Positions 54,462 through 63,584 of a stretch of DNA of 64,000 nucleotides are shown here, piece by piece. The notes beneath the pieces are model-generated. The model saw nothing but the letters and a program-made list of their open reading frames with translations, had not been told where the DNA came from and did not search any database. The position numbers and the translations under genes were made by a program. The DNA is taken from the NCBI GenBank assembly GCA_963795795.1, contig CAWCJS010000003.1, positions 248,001-312,000 of the forward strand, read 5' to 3'. The stretch is from Palsa-504 sp963795795 (GTDB lineage: Bacteria > Actinomycetota > Actinomycetes > Streptosporangiales > Streptosporangiaceae). Each line of letters opens with the position of its first letter. Positions within the stretch are counted from its first letter, which is position 1.

Positions 54462-54767
54462 GTGGCGGAATGGCTGCGGATGCAGGCTCACCCGGGCATC
54501 GTTTTCGTTACCGCCGAGGGCGGTGATCGGCGTGCCGCGCTCGCGGTGGGGCCGCAGGTATGGACGGTGGCGGAGGCTTGGCTGCAGCACGACAAGGGTG
54601 AGCGGACGGCAGCCGTCGTCGCGGATGCCGTCGGCCTGACGGCCGCTGACGTGGAGAACGCGCTGGCCTACTGGGCCGACTACCGGGATGAGGTCGACGG
54701 GCTGATCGCCCGGCACCACGCCAGCCAGGACGAAGCACTGGCCGCCTGGGAGCGTCGGCGCTGGTGA
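54462..54767 (+). CDS. Small helical protein, antitoxin-like
   Basis: 101 residues. WTVAEAWLQHDKGERTAAVV, then VGLTAADVENALAYWADYRD and a charged C-terminal helix (LIARHHASQDEALAAWERR). The 'LT..DVENALAYWADYRDEVD' pattern resembles the HTH/helical part of DUF433-type antitoxins. It starts 11 bases after the Rieske gene and its stop overlaps the GNAT start by four bases, so it is co-translated with an acetyltransferase. An antitoxin role is a guess from architecture. Confidence 0.65.
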   Translation: MAEWLRMQAHPGIVFVTAEGGDRRAALAVGPQVWTVAEAWLQHDKGERTAAVVADAVGLTAADVENALAYWADYRDEVDGLIARHHASQDEALAAWERRRW

Positions 54768-55240
54768 AGGTGACGATCAGGGCCTATGAGGCGCGCGACG
54801 CGGCCGGAGTCGCCGACGTTTTCTACCGTTCCGTGCGTGAGGTGGCTCTCTCGGATTACACGCCGGATCAGGTCAAAGCGTGGGCTCCCGGCCGCCTGGA
54901 CGTGGAGCGGACGCACCTGCGCTCCAGCGACGGTCGCCTGACCCTGGTCGCCGCCGACGAGCAGGACCAGGTCGTCGCGTTCATCGACCTCGAGCCGGAC
55001 GGGCATATCGATCGCCTGTTCTGCGCACCGGAAGCGGTCGGCCAGCACATTGCCTCGCGCCTGTACACCGAGCTAGAAGCAGCGGCCCGCGCGCAGGGCA
55101 TCGGGCGGCTGTACACCGAAGCCAGCGAGCTGGCCCGGCGGTTCTTCGAGCGCAAGGACTTCATCGTGCTGGAGCGCCAAGACAGGCTCCTCCACGGCGT
55201 CCCCATCCACAACTACCGGATGGCCAAGACCCTGGGCTAG
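54764..55240 (+). CDS. GNAT N-acetyltransferase, YafP-like
   Basis: 158 residues from a GTG at 54764. The pattern MKVTIRAYEARDAAGVADVF, SDYTPDQVKAWAPGRL, IDRLFCAPEAVGQHIASRLY, EASELARRFFERKDF and IHNYRMAKTL aligns by eye with E. coli YafP, the acetyltransferase of the dinB-yafNOP operon. The acetyl-CoA loop is weak (APEAVGQHIAS instead of QxxGxG/A). It is four-base coupled to the preceding small gene. Confidence 0.88.
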   Translation: MKVTIRAYEARDAAGVADVFYRSVREVALSDYTPDQVKAWAPGRLDVERTHLRSSDGRLTLVAADEQDQVVAFIDLEPDGHIDRLFCAPEAVGQHIASRLYTELEAAARAQGIGRLYTEASELARRFFERKDFIVLERQDRLLHGVPIHNYRMAKTLG

Positions 55241-56068
55241 CTAGGGCGATAACGCGCTGGCGGGTTCGGCGATCATGGCGGTGCCGATCTCGCGGAAGCC
55301 GATCCTGGCGTAGATGCGGGCGACGACGCTGTCGGTGGCGGACAGGAAGACGGTCTCCACCCCGCGCGCGAGCGCGTCCGCGGCCAGCAGGGCGGTAACC
55401 GCCGCGCCGAGGCCGCGGCGGCGATGCGTCGGGAGGACGCCGACTCCGGTGATCTCCGCGACGCCGCCGACCGCCTGGCAGCTTCCCGCCGCGACCGGGC
55501 CGTCGGGGCCGAACGCCGCGGCCAGCACCGAGTGCCCGGACCGCAGTCGTTCGCGCAGCATCGCGATCGTGCCGGCGTCGTGGTCCGCGGCGATCTTGTC
55601 CCGCTCGGCCGGCCCCGCCTCGCCGACGCCGGTGCCCAGGTGGCCGAACGCCACGCCGGGCACCGCCCAGATCCGGTCCAGTTCCTGCTCCTCGGGAGCG
55701 ACGACGCGGACGGTGATCTCCGGGGGCGGCGCGGGTGGCACCGACGCAGGCTCGGCGAGCACCAGGAGCGGATGCGGGACGACCTCGAGTCCCGCCTCGG
55801 CGGCCGCCGCCGCCATGTCGGGGGCGGCCTGCTCGACCCACTCGAAGGATTCGGGGATGATCAGCTCGCGCTGACGGGCGCGGACCGCGCGGACGTCGGC
55901 GGCCGTGACCGTCGGGCGGCGTCCTCGCTTCGGCCGGGCGTAATACGGCCAGCCCGGGCCCGTGGGGACGAAGAGCACGAGGGGGCCGAATTCCTGGGCC
56001 CTGGCCCGTCGGCGCGGGACGGCGTCGCAGAACGCGTCAATCCGCTCAATGTCCTCGTAAGCTCCCAC
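55241..56068 (-). CDS. GNAT N-acetyltransferase
   Basis: 275 residues. The N-terminal 130 residues, with VLFVPTGPGWPYYARPKRG and RARQRELIIPESFEWVEQ, are a family-specific lead domain. The GNAT core follows, with acetyl-CoA loop VGVLPTHRRRGLGAAVTALL and VETVFLSATDSVVARIYARI. Stops of this and the YafP-like gene are adjacent (convergent). Substrate unknown. Confidence 0.9.
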   Translation of the reverse strand: MGAYEDIERIDAFCDAVPRRRARAQEFGPLVLFVPTGPGWPYYARPKRGRRPTVTAADVRAVRARQRELIIPESFEWVEQAAPDMAAAAAEAGLEVVPHPLLVLAEPASVPPAPPPEITVRVVAPEEQELDRIWAVPGVAFGHLGTGVGEAGPAERDKIAADHDAGTIAMLRERLRSGHSVLAAAFGPDGPVAAGSCQAVGGVAEITGVGVLPTHRRRGLGAAVTALLAADALARGVETVFLSATDSVVARIYARIGFREIGTAMIAEPASALSP

Positions 56069-56224
56069 AGCAGTACTTACCTTATGGGGCCCGCCTGGGT
56101 AGTCAACCGCCTTTTCGCGGTGCGGACCCCGGCGTCGCGCTCCGCAACGACAGGTCGGCCCAGGTCAGGGGCTCGCGGAAATTCGGTAGACCCACGCGAA
56201 GGCTCGGGCTACGGTGACCCCGTT

Positions 56225-57010
56225 ATGACTGACACCGAGATGGCTGAGATTGATGCTGACCTTCCGACGAGCCTGACGCGGCTCACCTTCCACGGGCCGC
56301 TTTCCGAGGCCCGGGCCGCGCGCCTGATCGACCGGCTCACGGGCGCCCGCCCCGCCACCGTGCTGGACATCGGCTGCGGCTGGGGCGAGCTGATGCTCCG
56401 CATCCTGGCCGTCCTGCCCGACGCGACCGGGTTCGGATTCGACACCGACCAGGGCGACCTGGCCCGGGCCCGGGCGACCGCCCAGGGCCGGGGGCTCTCC
56501 GACCGAGTCACGTTCGCCCACGAGTCCGGGGTCGGGACCACCCGCGGCCCGGCCGACCTTGTGCTGTGCATCGGGTCGAGCCACGCGCTCACCGAAGCCG
56601 AGCCGCCCGAGGCCGTCCCGGCCGCGCTGGCCGTCCTGCGGCGGCTGGTTACGCCCGGCGGACGGGTCCTGCTGAGCGAATCGTTCTGGCAGCGGCCCCC
56701 GACCGAGGCCGAGCTGGCCGCCATGTGGCCGGGGACCGCGGCCGGTGATATGCCCGACCTGCCCGGGCTGGTCGGCCTCGCGATCGGCGCGGGCTTCCGC
56801 CCGGCATGGATCGAGACGGCCACCTCGGAGGAGTGGGAGGACTTCGAGTCGGGCTACCAGTGCGACGAGGAGGAATGGCTGGCGGCCCACGCCGACCACC
56901 CGGAGGCCGCCCGGATCAGGGAACAGGTCGACGAGCACCGCTCGTTCTGGCTGCGCGGCTACCGCGGCCTCCTCGGGCAGGCCTACCTGACCCTGGTACC
57001 GGTCGCCTGA
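56225..57010 (+). CDS. Class I SAM-dependent methyltransferase
   Basis: 261 residues from ATG 56225. Motif I is VLDIGCGWGELMLRIL (about 42-57), the acidic residue after strand 2 lies in GFGFDTDQGDLARA, and motif IV-like is ADLVLCIGSSHAL. LVTPGGRVLLSESFW follows. The open frame upstream of 56225 reads through a GNAT shadow and was not used. The C-terminal 60 residues are acidic (DFESGYQCDEEEWL). Likely small-molecule methylation; substrate unknown. Confidence 0.9.
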   Translation: MTDTEMAEIDADLPTSLTRLTFHGPLSEARAARLIDRLTGARPATVLDIGCGWGELMLRILAVLPDATGFGFDTDQGDLARARATAQGRGLSDRVTFAHESGVGTTRGPADLVLCIGSSHALTEAEPPEAVPAALAVLRRLVTPGGRVLLSESFWQRPPTEAELAAMWPGTAAGDMPDLPGLVGLAIGAGFRPAWIETATSEEWEDFESGYQCDEEEWLAAHADHPEAARIREQVDEHRSFWLRGYRGLLGQAYLTLVPVA

Positions 57011-57024
57011 TCACGGCGCAAGCG

Positions 57025-58420
57025 TTACCACGGAGCCCAGGCGGGCTGGTCGCCGCCGTACCGGCTGAGCGCCCCCGGCCAGGAAAACCCGCGCCCGTCG
57101 AGCTGCCCGGGCGGTAGCACCGCGGTCACCGGCCCGTCCGCGCTGCCGACGGTGGCGAACCAGGGGCCCGCCACCGGGCCCGCGGCAGCCGCCGGATGCG
57201 ACGGCGCCGTTCCGCGGCTGGCCAAGCAGCCAGTCCGCGGTGCGGGCCAGGGCTAGCTCCCGGAACTGCGTGCCGCCGGCCGCGGCCTGCCGGCCCAGCG
57301 CGCACAGCGCAGCAGCCGCGCACAGGTACCCGGTGCCGTGGTCCAGCAGCTGGCACGGCATCGCGCCGGGGACCTCGCCGTCCGCTGATTCCACCATCGC
57401 GATCCCCGAGGCCGCCTGGACGATGCTGTCGAACCCGCGCCTGCCGCCCCACGGCCCTGCGGTGCCCCAGGCCGACAGGCTCACCGTGACCAGGCCCGGA
57501 TGGCGGTCCGCGAGGGCGGCCGGGGATAGCCCGAAGCGGTCCAGGGCGTGCGGGCGGTACCCGTGGACTAGGACGTCGGCGTCGTCCAGAAGGGCGTGCA
57601 GCGTGCCATTCCCGTCGGCGGTGCCGACGTCGAGGACGGCGCTGCGCTTACCGAGCAGGCTGTCGTACGCCTGGGCCGGAAGTTCGGGCAGGTGCGGCGG
57701 ATCGAGCCGGAGTACGTCGGCGCCCAGCGCACCCAGGTACCGGGTGGCCACCGGCCCGGCGATGACCCGGGTCAGGTCGAGGACCCGCAGGCCCGAGGCG
57801 GGCAGCGGTCCCGCAGGACGGCGACGGGGTGGCGCGCCGCCGATTTCGGCCGCCTCGACGAGCCGGGCCGCCGCGACCGCCTGGCCGGGCGGTTCCGCCC
57901 GCCAGATGTCCTCGCTGCGCACCGCCGCAGCGACCCCGCCCGCTCTCGTGATGAGGGTCTCGACCTCGCGGGCGCCCAGGCCCTCGATGGCCGCCGCGAC
58001 GGCCTCCGGCTCGCCGGTGGTCCCGACCGCCTGGAGCAGCGCCTCGCGGTGCCAGGGGTAGTTCGCGTGCGTCCGCACCCAGCCGTCGCCGGCCCGCCAG
58101 AACCGGGAAAGCGGTGCGAAGCCCACTCCGGAGCGCTCGCCGTTCAGCCGCAGGTAGGCCTCGCTGCGGAACGCCGCCGCGACGTGTCCCCGGTCCACCC
58201 GCGCCACCCGGGCGCCGCCCCCGTCCCGCCACCCTACGGCGGCGAGCAGCGCGGCTCCGGCGCAGGCGATGGCCGTATCCTCGACCGGCAGCCGCGACGG
58301 CAGGTAGCCCGGATCGCCGGTGACCTCCAGCGTGGCCGGCGGCCCGACGGCCCCTCCGGCGTCATCGGTCAGCGCCGCCCACGCCTGCGCCAGCAGCCCC
58401 GGCCACCGCTCCTCAGCCAC
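57025..58420 (-). pseudogene. CaiB/BaiF-type CoA transferase, frameshifted near the C-terminus
   Basis: Class III CoA transferase of about 464 residues. The first 190 residues resemble the C-terminal half of such enzymes (YLRLNGERSGVGFAPLSRFW). Then the N-terminal CoA-binding core begins: LRVLDLTRVIAGPVATRYLG, DVLRLDPPHLPELP and GKRSAVLDVG. Near 57195 the frame changes; the alternative frame reads PVAGPWFATVGSADGPVTAV and LDGRGFSWPGALSRYGGDQP, ending at 57025. The start overlaps the end of the methyltransferase upstream by eight bases. Confidence 0.8.
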
Positions 58421-59203
58421 GGGCGCTCACCTTCCGCGCGATCACGTGCAGCAGCGCCGCCACCTGGCGGTAGGGATCGGTCCGCCCGGCCTGTTCCTCG
58501 CAGGCGAGCAGGGCCTCCAGGTCCGCCGGCGGTTCAGCGTCGTCGGGCGCGGTGTCGCTGAAGACGCGCACCCCGTACCAGGCGGTGACCTCGAGGCCGC
58601 AGGCCGCCAGGCGAGCGGTCAGCTCGCCCAGCCGGTCGGCCCGGGCGCTGGACCCGAGCCGGTTCGCGTAGGTGACGGACCCGAACGCGGCCGAGGCCGC
58701 GGTCCAGTCTCCCGCCAGCCCCGGCCGCATGGCCAGCGCGTCGCCGTTACGGACCAGGAGGGATACGATCCCACCCGGCGCCGTCAGCCCGGCCAGGATC
58801 CGCAGGACCGGACCCGGGTCCGGCAGGTGCATCAGCACCCCGTGACACAGGACGGCGGCGAAGGGCGGAGCAAAAGGTCGTTCGGCCAAATTCTCGATCA
58901 GGTCGCGCCGGACCCGCACCCGGGCACTGACCTCAGCAGGCTCGGCGGCCAGGTCTGCCTCGAACCGGGCCAGCAGCTCCGCCGAGGCATCCACCCCGGT
59001 CACCTCGTACCCGCGCCGCGCCAGCCGCAGCGCCTGGGTCCCCTGACCGCACCCGCAATCCATGATCCGAACGGGCGGTGGCGGGAGCTCCGCGGCCAGC
59101 TGCCGGGCGACCAGTTCCTGGCGCACCACGTCCCTGAGCTTGCCCAGCCGGCCTGCCAGCGCCCCTCCCGCCCGGTGAACGCGGTGCTCACCTCAGCATC
59201 CAT
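58413..59203 (-). pseudogene. Class I SAM-dependent methyltransferase, frameshifted near the N-terminus
   Basis: About 263 residues. From the ATG at 59203 the protein reads MDAEVSTAFTGREGRWQAG; near 59147 the frame shifts and continues LGKLRDVVRQELVARQLA. Motif I is IMDCGCGQGTQALRLARRGY, then VTGVDASAELLARFEAD, VLCHGVLMHLPDPG and LTAPGGIVSLLVRNGDALAM. It resembles CmoA/SmtA-type tRNA or small-molecule methyltransferases. An internal GTG (59129) could start an N-terminally short version. Three iterons lie just upstream of the start. Confidence 0.8.
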
Positions 59204-59239
59204 GTGACATAGCTCCTCATAACCAATGATAACTCAATC

Positions 59240-59288
59240 AATTACCGATAATCTAATTAATTACCGATAGCCTGGCCAATTACCCTGC
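59240..59288. promoter_or_regulatory. Three AATTACC iterons at 19-bp spacing
   Basis: AATTACCGATA starts at 59240 and again at 59259, and AATTACC at 59278, exactly 19 bases apart in an unusually AT-rich patch between the methyltransferase and PIG-L genes. The spacing puts repeats about two helical turns apart, typical of regulator binding arrays. The rest of 59204-59424 holds no gene. Confidence 0.6.
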
Positions 59289-59424
59289 GCGCGCCGATCC
59301 TTTTCTGTATAGGCCGTCTTTTCGTGCCGCTTGGCATTTATCATGTCGACGTTGACCTGCAATTTCCGGACCGATATCTGGTTATTGTCCAGGGGCGGCC
59401 CGAACGGCACGAAAGGCGGGAAAC

Positions 59425-60377
59425 ATGACCACAATAGGGACTGATCGGCACGAGAACGTAATAGCCGGGCTGATCGGGCAGGGCATGCCCGTGGTCGTGC
59501 TCGCCCCGCACCTCGGTGATGCCGCGCTCTCGTGCGGCGCGCTGTTGACCTACGCGGTCAGTCGCACCCCGATCACCGTGGTGACCTTCTTCACCGAGGG
59601 CGGGCAGGCACCGTACGCGAGGTCGGCGCGGCGATACCTGCGACAGGTGGGGGCCCGGGATGCCGAGATGGCCTATCAGTGGCGCCGGGACGAGGACCGC
59701 GCCGCGCTGGAACCCCTCGGTATCACCTGCGTGCACGCCGGGCTGACCGAAGCGCTGTTTCGTCGCCGCCCCGCCAACCTGAGCCGGTCAAAGCTCACCA
59801 ACGTCTATCCGTTCTACCGCGTGCACGCCACCTCCGGCCGCATCGTCGCCGCCGACGCCGGGATGCTGCGCGAGGTGCGCGAGATCATCCACCGGGTGGC
59901 GGGTTCGGGGCCAGCCTGGTGCTGGCGCCGCTGGGCGTGGGCGGTCACGTGGACCGCATCCTGGTGCGCACGGCCGCGCAGAGCAGCGGGGGCCCGGTCG
60001 CTTACTACCGCGACGTCCCCGGTAGCCGCCGCGATCCGGCTGCCGAGGCCTTTATCTACCGTCATGACCTGGTCGAGACGAGGTGGCCCGAGCCGACCGA
60101 GGACAAGGCCGAACTGGTCCGGACCTACGGGAGCCTGACGGGCCAGCGCCTGTTTGGCGCGGGCGACCCGCTCGCGCCTGAGGTCTTCTTTTCAGCCGTC
60201 CAGGCTCGCCGCGACGGCCTCCTCGGCCTGGTGGCGGTGATCCGGCTCCCCTTTTATTGGCCGAATTTGTCCGGGCCTATTGCTTATGCCGAGGCCGGCC
60301 CGGGTGGCTGCCGTGGACGACCATGTTGTAGATCTGCGCGGCGTAACCGCCGTGGACGTCGGGCGGAAGCTTGGTGA
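59425..60377 (+). pseudogene. PIG-L family deacetylase, one-base frameshift
   Basis: LmbE/PIG-L-type zinc N-deacetylase of about 280-315 residues. The metal motif normally PHPDD reads LAPHLGDAALSCG. The second motif lies in the other frame as LAPLGVGGHVDRILVRTAA, near the usual HxDH. The shift is near 59910: the first frame ends GSGPAWCW, the second reads FGASLVLAP. The second frame runs open to 60377, but its last about 40 residues are Arg/Gly-rich and overlap the convergent protease, so the true end may be near 60260. Family members act on GlcNAc-type amides (mycothiol, glycans). Confidence 0.75.
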
Positions 60378-62335
60378 ACCAGATAAGCACGTAGCGGCCG
60401 GTGGCCGGGCTGTGCGTGGTAAAGGTGTGGGTCCCCCCGATGTCGTCGGCGGTGGCGACGGTCGTAAAGGTCGACAGGGTGGCGGCGGCGAGGGTGTCAT
60501 CATTACCGATCTCGATCGCCACGTCCGCGCCCGGTGCCGCCCCGAAGGTGACGGTGACGGACCTCAGCCGGACCGGCCGGCCCATGTCCAGGATCAGGCC
60601 GGTGCCGGTCTTCAGGCCGCCGAAGAACGGGCTGGCGAGGTAGTGCTGGGTCGACCAGCCGGTCGCCGGGTCCCCGTCGATGGCGTATCCCGCCTGATCG
60701 TCGTTCTCATCGGACGGGTCACTGCTGGACAGCGCGTCAAATCCGTGCGCGCTGACCGGGGTGAGCACCGAGACGGCCAGTCCGGCCGGATGATGTGGGC
60801 GGACCGGATGAGCGGGCCGGGACGGGGTCGGCGCCGACGTGGCAGCGGCCAGAGCAGGCCGGGACGGGGTAAACAGGTGGCCGGGCAGCGGCAGCACGCC
60901 CCAGTAGCCGGCCAGGCCCGCCGCTGCGAGCAGCGCCGCGGCGGTCAGCGGGATCCGCAGCGCCGGGCGCTTGCGGGTGGCGCGCCCGGCCAGGCGGACG
61001 GCCAGCCGCCCGGTCAGCACCAGGATGTAGCAGAGGCCGACCGCCGGGAAAACCAGCAGCACTACCGAGATCACGCTCACCACCCCGGCTGCCACCTCGC
61101 CCCGGCCGAACTCCGTCACCACGGCGTCCGCGTTGGCCGCCAGGGACCGGGCGAACGTGGCGGCCAGCCGGGGGATGGTCAGGATCGATCAGCACTAGCT
61201 CGCCGCCCAGCAGCGGGACCATGACCATGACCCACGCGGTCAGGGTGACCCGGGCCGCCCGCCGCATGTCGCGCACCCTCGGATCGGCCGGCCGGCCGGG
61301 GATCAAGCTGGTCAGCATCGGCCCGACGCGCTGGAACATGTCGGGCACGCCGATCAGGTCGGTCATGATCAGGTACCCGTCACACCGCAGCGAGGGCAGC
61401 AACTGCTGCACGAGCTCCATGTGGACCAGCAGGACGGCCGCCGGCAGCGGCCCGTAGCCCGTCGCCCGGTAGATCCCGGCCAGCATCACCGCGAAGATCG
61501 CGTTGAAGTAAACCCCGCCCAGGTCGACGCGGATCCGGCCGGCCCGTCCCAGCCGGTAGGAGTCGGTGACGTTGGTGAAGGCGGCCGGCCACAACACGTA
61601 CACGCCCAGGCCGATCCGGCCCGGCCGGGCCCCGCCGTAACGGCACGCCGCGGCGTGGCCGCACTCATGGAACAGGATGGACACCGCCGACAAGCCCAGC
61701 ACGACCAACAGCAGCGGCGGGTGGGCGAGCGTATCGGTGAACGAGGGGAGGATCTGGCCAGAGCGCCATAGCCACACGTCCGCGGCGGCCAGCGATCCCA
61801 GCAGCACCACCACGACCGGCGGGGCGAACAGCGGCGCGAACAGCCGCGCGATGTACTGCACCCCCGCCGCCGGGATCAGCGTCCGGCGCAGCTTCAGCGT
61901 CAGCATCATCGGATCCCGGCGGTCCGCCGCGGCCTCGTCCGCGACGAGCCCCAGCGGCGTGAGCTTGTTCGCCAGCAGGTAATCGACGTTCTCCGCGCTG
62001 ACCGTCCGGCCGAACGTCGCGCTGACCCGTCCGGCGATCTCACCGACCGTCCGCTGGCCGTCAATCTCGCTCAGCACCAGGTACAGCAGGCGCGACAGGT
62101 GCACGACCTGACCCGAGGGACTACGCGCCAGGAACGTGGCCTTGGTCAGGCCCGACCCCTGGTACTCGCCGAGCAACTCCACCCCGGCGGCCAGGCGGGG
62201 TATCGCCAGGGCCTCGGCCCAGCCGGGCGCCATCGCCTGCGCCGCGGGCCTGCGCAGATGCGGGTACTCGCTCTCGGTACCGGCTTTGGCCGGGATGCGG
62301 GCGGCCAGCTGGTGCCGCCGGTAGTAGTCGCCCAT
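60277..62335 (-). pseudogene. RRE-like/M50 membrane metalloprotease with discoidin-like C-terminus, frameshifted
   Basis: About 685 residues across two frames. Residues 45-130 from MGDYY are a PqqD-like winged helix (IPRLAAGVELLGEYQGSGLT, RLLYLVLSEIDGQRTVGEIA), the RiPP-recognition fold. A multi-pass peptidase follows, with zinc motif HECGHAAACRYGG (223-227) and RCDGYLIMTDL. Near 61185 one extra G shifts the frame; the rest gives ILTIPRLAATFARSLAANAD, more helices and an extracellular discoidin-like domain (YAIDGDPATGWSTQHY) ending at 60277. Upstream, an ATG at 62522 (MTKTGGLRVALRGSE) could be the real start if the 15-bp repeat at 62368-62411 also carries an indel. Likely processes or exports a peptide. 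Confidence 0.78.
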
Positions 62336-62367
62336 CCAGCCGGCTTGCCGCAGGCCGTGATCGCCCG

Positions 62368-62411
62368 GAGCGGGGGAGGCAGGAGCGGGGGAGGCAGGAG
62401 CGGGGAGGCAG
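62368..62411. repeat. 15-bp tandem repeat with one 14-bp copy
   Basis: GAGCGGGGGAGGCAG at 62368-62382 and 62383-62397 is followed by a 14-base copy lacking one G (62398-62411). On the minus strand it would code a Pro/Ala/Ser linker before the RRE-like domain. As in the thioesterase, an off-length unit sits where the reading frame breaks. Confidence 0.85.
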
Positions 62412-62561
62412 GAGCGGTAGGGTCTGCGTGCGCCGCCTGCCGGTGTACGGCAGGACGCGCTGCTCCCCAGTCGTGCGCTCAGAGCCGCGTAGCGCCACCC
62501 GTAACCCGCCTGTCTTTGTCATGGTTGAGGTCCTCTGGGCGGCCAGGGGAGACAAACTGAT

Positions 62562-62606
62562 CCCGCTGTGTCGCCTGGCCTTGACTGGCTCAGGTGACAC
62601 AGCGGG
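62562..62606 (-). terminator. 16-bp hairpin between the CxxC-protein and protease genes
   Basis: CCCGCTGTGTCGCCTG (62562-62577) pairs with CAGGTGACACAGCGGG (62591-62606) with one G-T wobble and a 13-base loop. On the minus strand it is followed by GATCAGTTTGTC. It probably attenuates or ends the transcript from the CxxC gene before the protease. Confidence 0.7.
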
Positions 62607-62629
62607 ACTTCGACCCAAGTTGACCTGGG

Positions 62630-63355
62630 TTAGTGGTGGAAAGTGCTCAGCAGGTCGATGAAGGGCTGCTGGCTGGTCAGCTGGGTCGGCGACTGAGAAG
62701 CGTTGATTCCGGGAGTAACCTGCGAACCCTCGCCGACGGCGTTCTGCAGCACCGACACCAGGGCCGCCACGTCCGCGGTGGAGTCGGTTTGTATCTGCGC
62801 CAGGGTTAGGTGGCGGTTCTGCAGCCCCTTGAGTTCGTTCTCCAGATTGCCTATGTACGGGATGACCATCCAGGACACCATGGACGTCGAGAGCGGAGCG
62901 TAGACGATCTGGAAGGCTTCCGCGAGAGTGTTGCAATTGGTGCAGTTGGTACTCGCCGCATTGGCCTGGTCGTTTGCGGTGAGCTCGGCCAGTTCGGACT
63001 TCGCGGCGACTACCACCTGCAAGCTGATGGCCACAGCCGTGCAATTCTGACAGTTATTTAGTGAAGCATTTGCGGTGTTGTTGGCGGTAATGACCGAGGC
63101 GGAACTTAGCGGTGCCTTGTAGGTCACGGAGAAGGTGGTCTGCCCGTTGCTGGTCCCAGTGGCTGCCGCCTGATTGTCATATTCGGCGTCCGAACCCGAG
63201 ACCGGAGCCACCGATGTGCTGATGTATTGTATAGACTCCGCGTCCGCAGAATTGTCCGCCGACGCGGCGCCCGGGAAAGCGAGTGGCGCGATCACTACCA
63301 AAACTGCCACTACCCACCGCAGGCGACGTACTCCGTCCCTTATTGCAGGAAGCAT
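62630..63355 (-). CDS. Secreted protein with two CxxC motifs
   Basis: 241 residues from ATG 63355, with AGGAGGGGAGG just upstream. Signal peptide: basic RRLRW, hydrophobic VVAVLVVIAPLAF, cleavage after GAASA (about residue 33). The mature part is Asn/Thr/Ser/Ala-rich with two matching units, NNCQNCTAVAISLQVV (Cys102, Cys105) and TNCTNCNTLAEAFQIV (Cys138, Cys141). A helical LENELKGLQNRHLTLAQIQ follows, and the protein ends HH. I recall similar CTNCQTVAxxFQVV proteins beside 'putative peptide zinc metalloproteases' in actinomycetes. It may carry a metal, disulfide or modified Cys. It lies upstream of the M50 gene on the same strand. Confidence 0.85.
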   Translation of the reverse strand: MLPAIRDGVRRLRWVVAVLVVIAPLAFPGAASADNSADAESIQYISTSVAPVSGSDAEYDNQAAATGTSNGQTTFSVTYKAPLSSASVITANNTANASLNNCQNCTAVAISLQVVVAAKSELAELTANDQANAASTNCTNCNTLAEAFQIVYAPLSTSMVSWMVIPYIGNLENELKGLQNRHLTLAQIQTDSTADVAALVSVLQNAVGEGSQVTPGINASQSPTQLTSQQPFIDLLSTFHH

Positions 63356-63518
63356 GGCCCTCCCCTCCTCCTTCTTCCCGTCGGCCAACGTAGCATACGC
63401 AGCAGGCCCGCAGCCGGTTATCCGGCAACTGTCGCGCCACAAGTTCGAGGAAAATAGCGCGTCCTTCGCTAGGACGAATTTGGTCATTATGGCTTTACCG
63501 TGCAGACCGGGAAAATAC

Positions 63519-63555
63519 CTGCCGGGGACCGCCCCAACGGGGCAGCCCCCGGCAG
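63519..63555 (-). terminator. Nested hairpin terminator downstream of the peptide gene
   Basis: CTGCCGGGG (63519-63527) pairs with CCCCGGCAG (63547-63555), enclosing GCCCC-AAC-GGGGC (63531-63543). On the minus strand GGTATTTTCC follows. It lies between the short peptide gene and the CxxC gene, so the peptide may be made mainly from a short, abundant transcript. Confidence 0.75.
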
Positions 63556-63584
63556 CTGTTTCCTGATAAGAGCACCTCGCGGGC

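Noticed and set aside
58114..58323. Small plus-strand frame inside the CoA transferase gene
   Set aside because: Pro/Arg-rich shadow without start signals.
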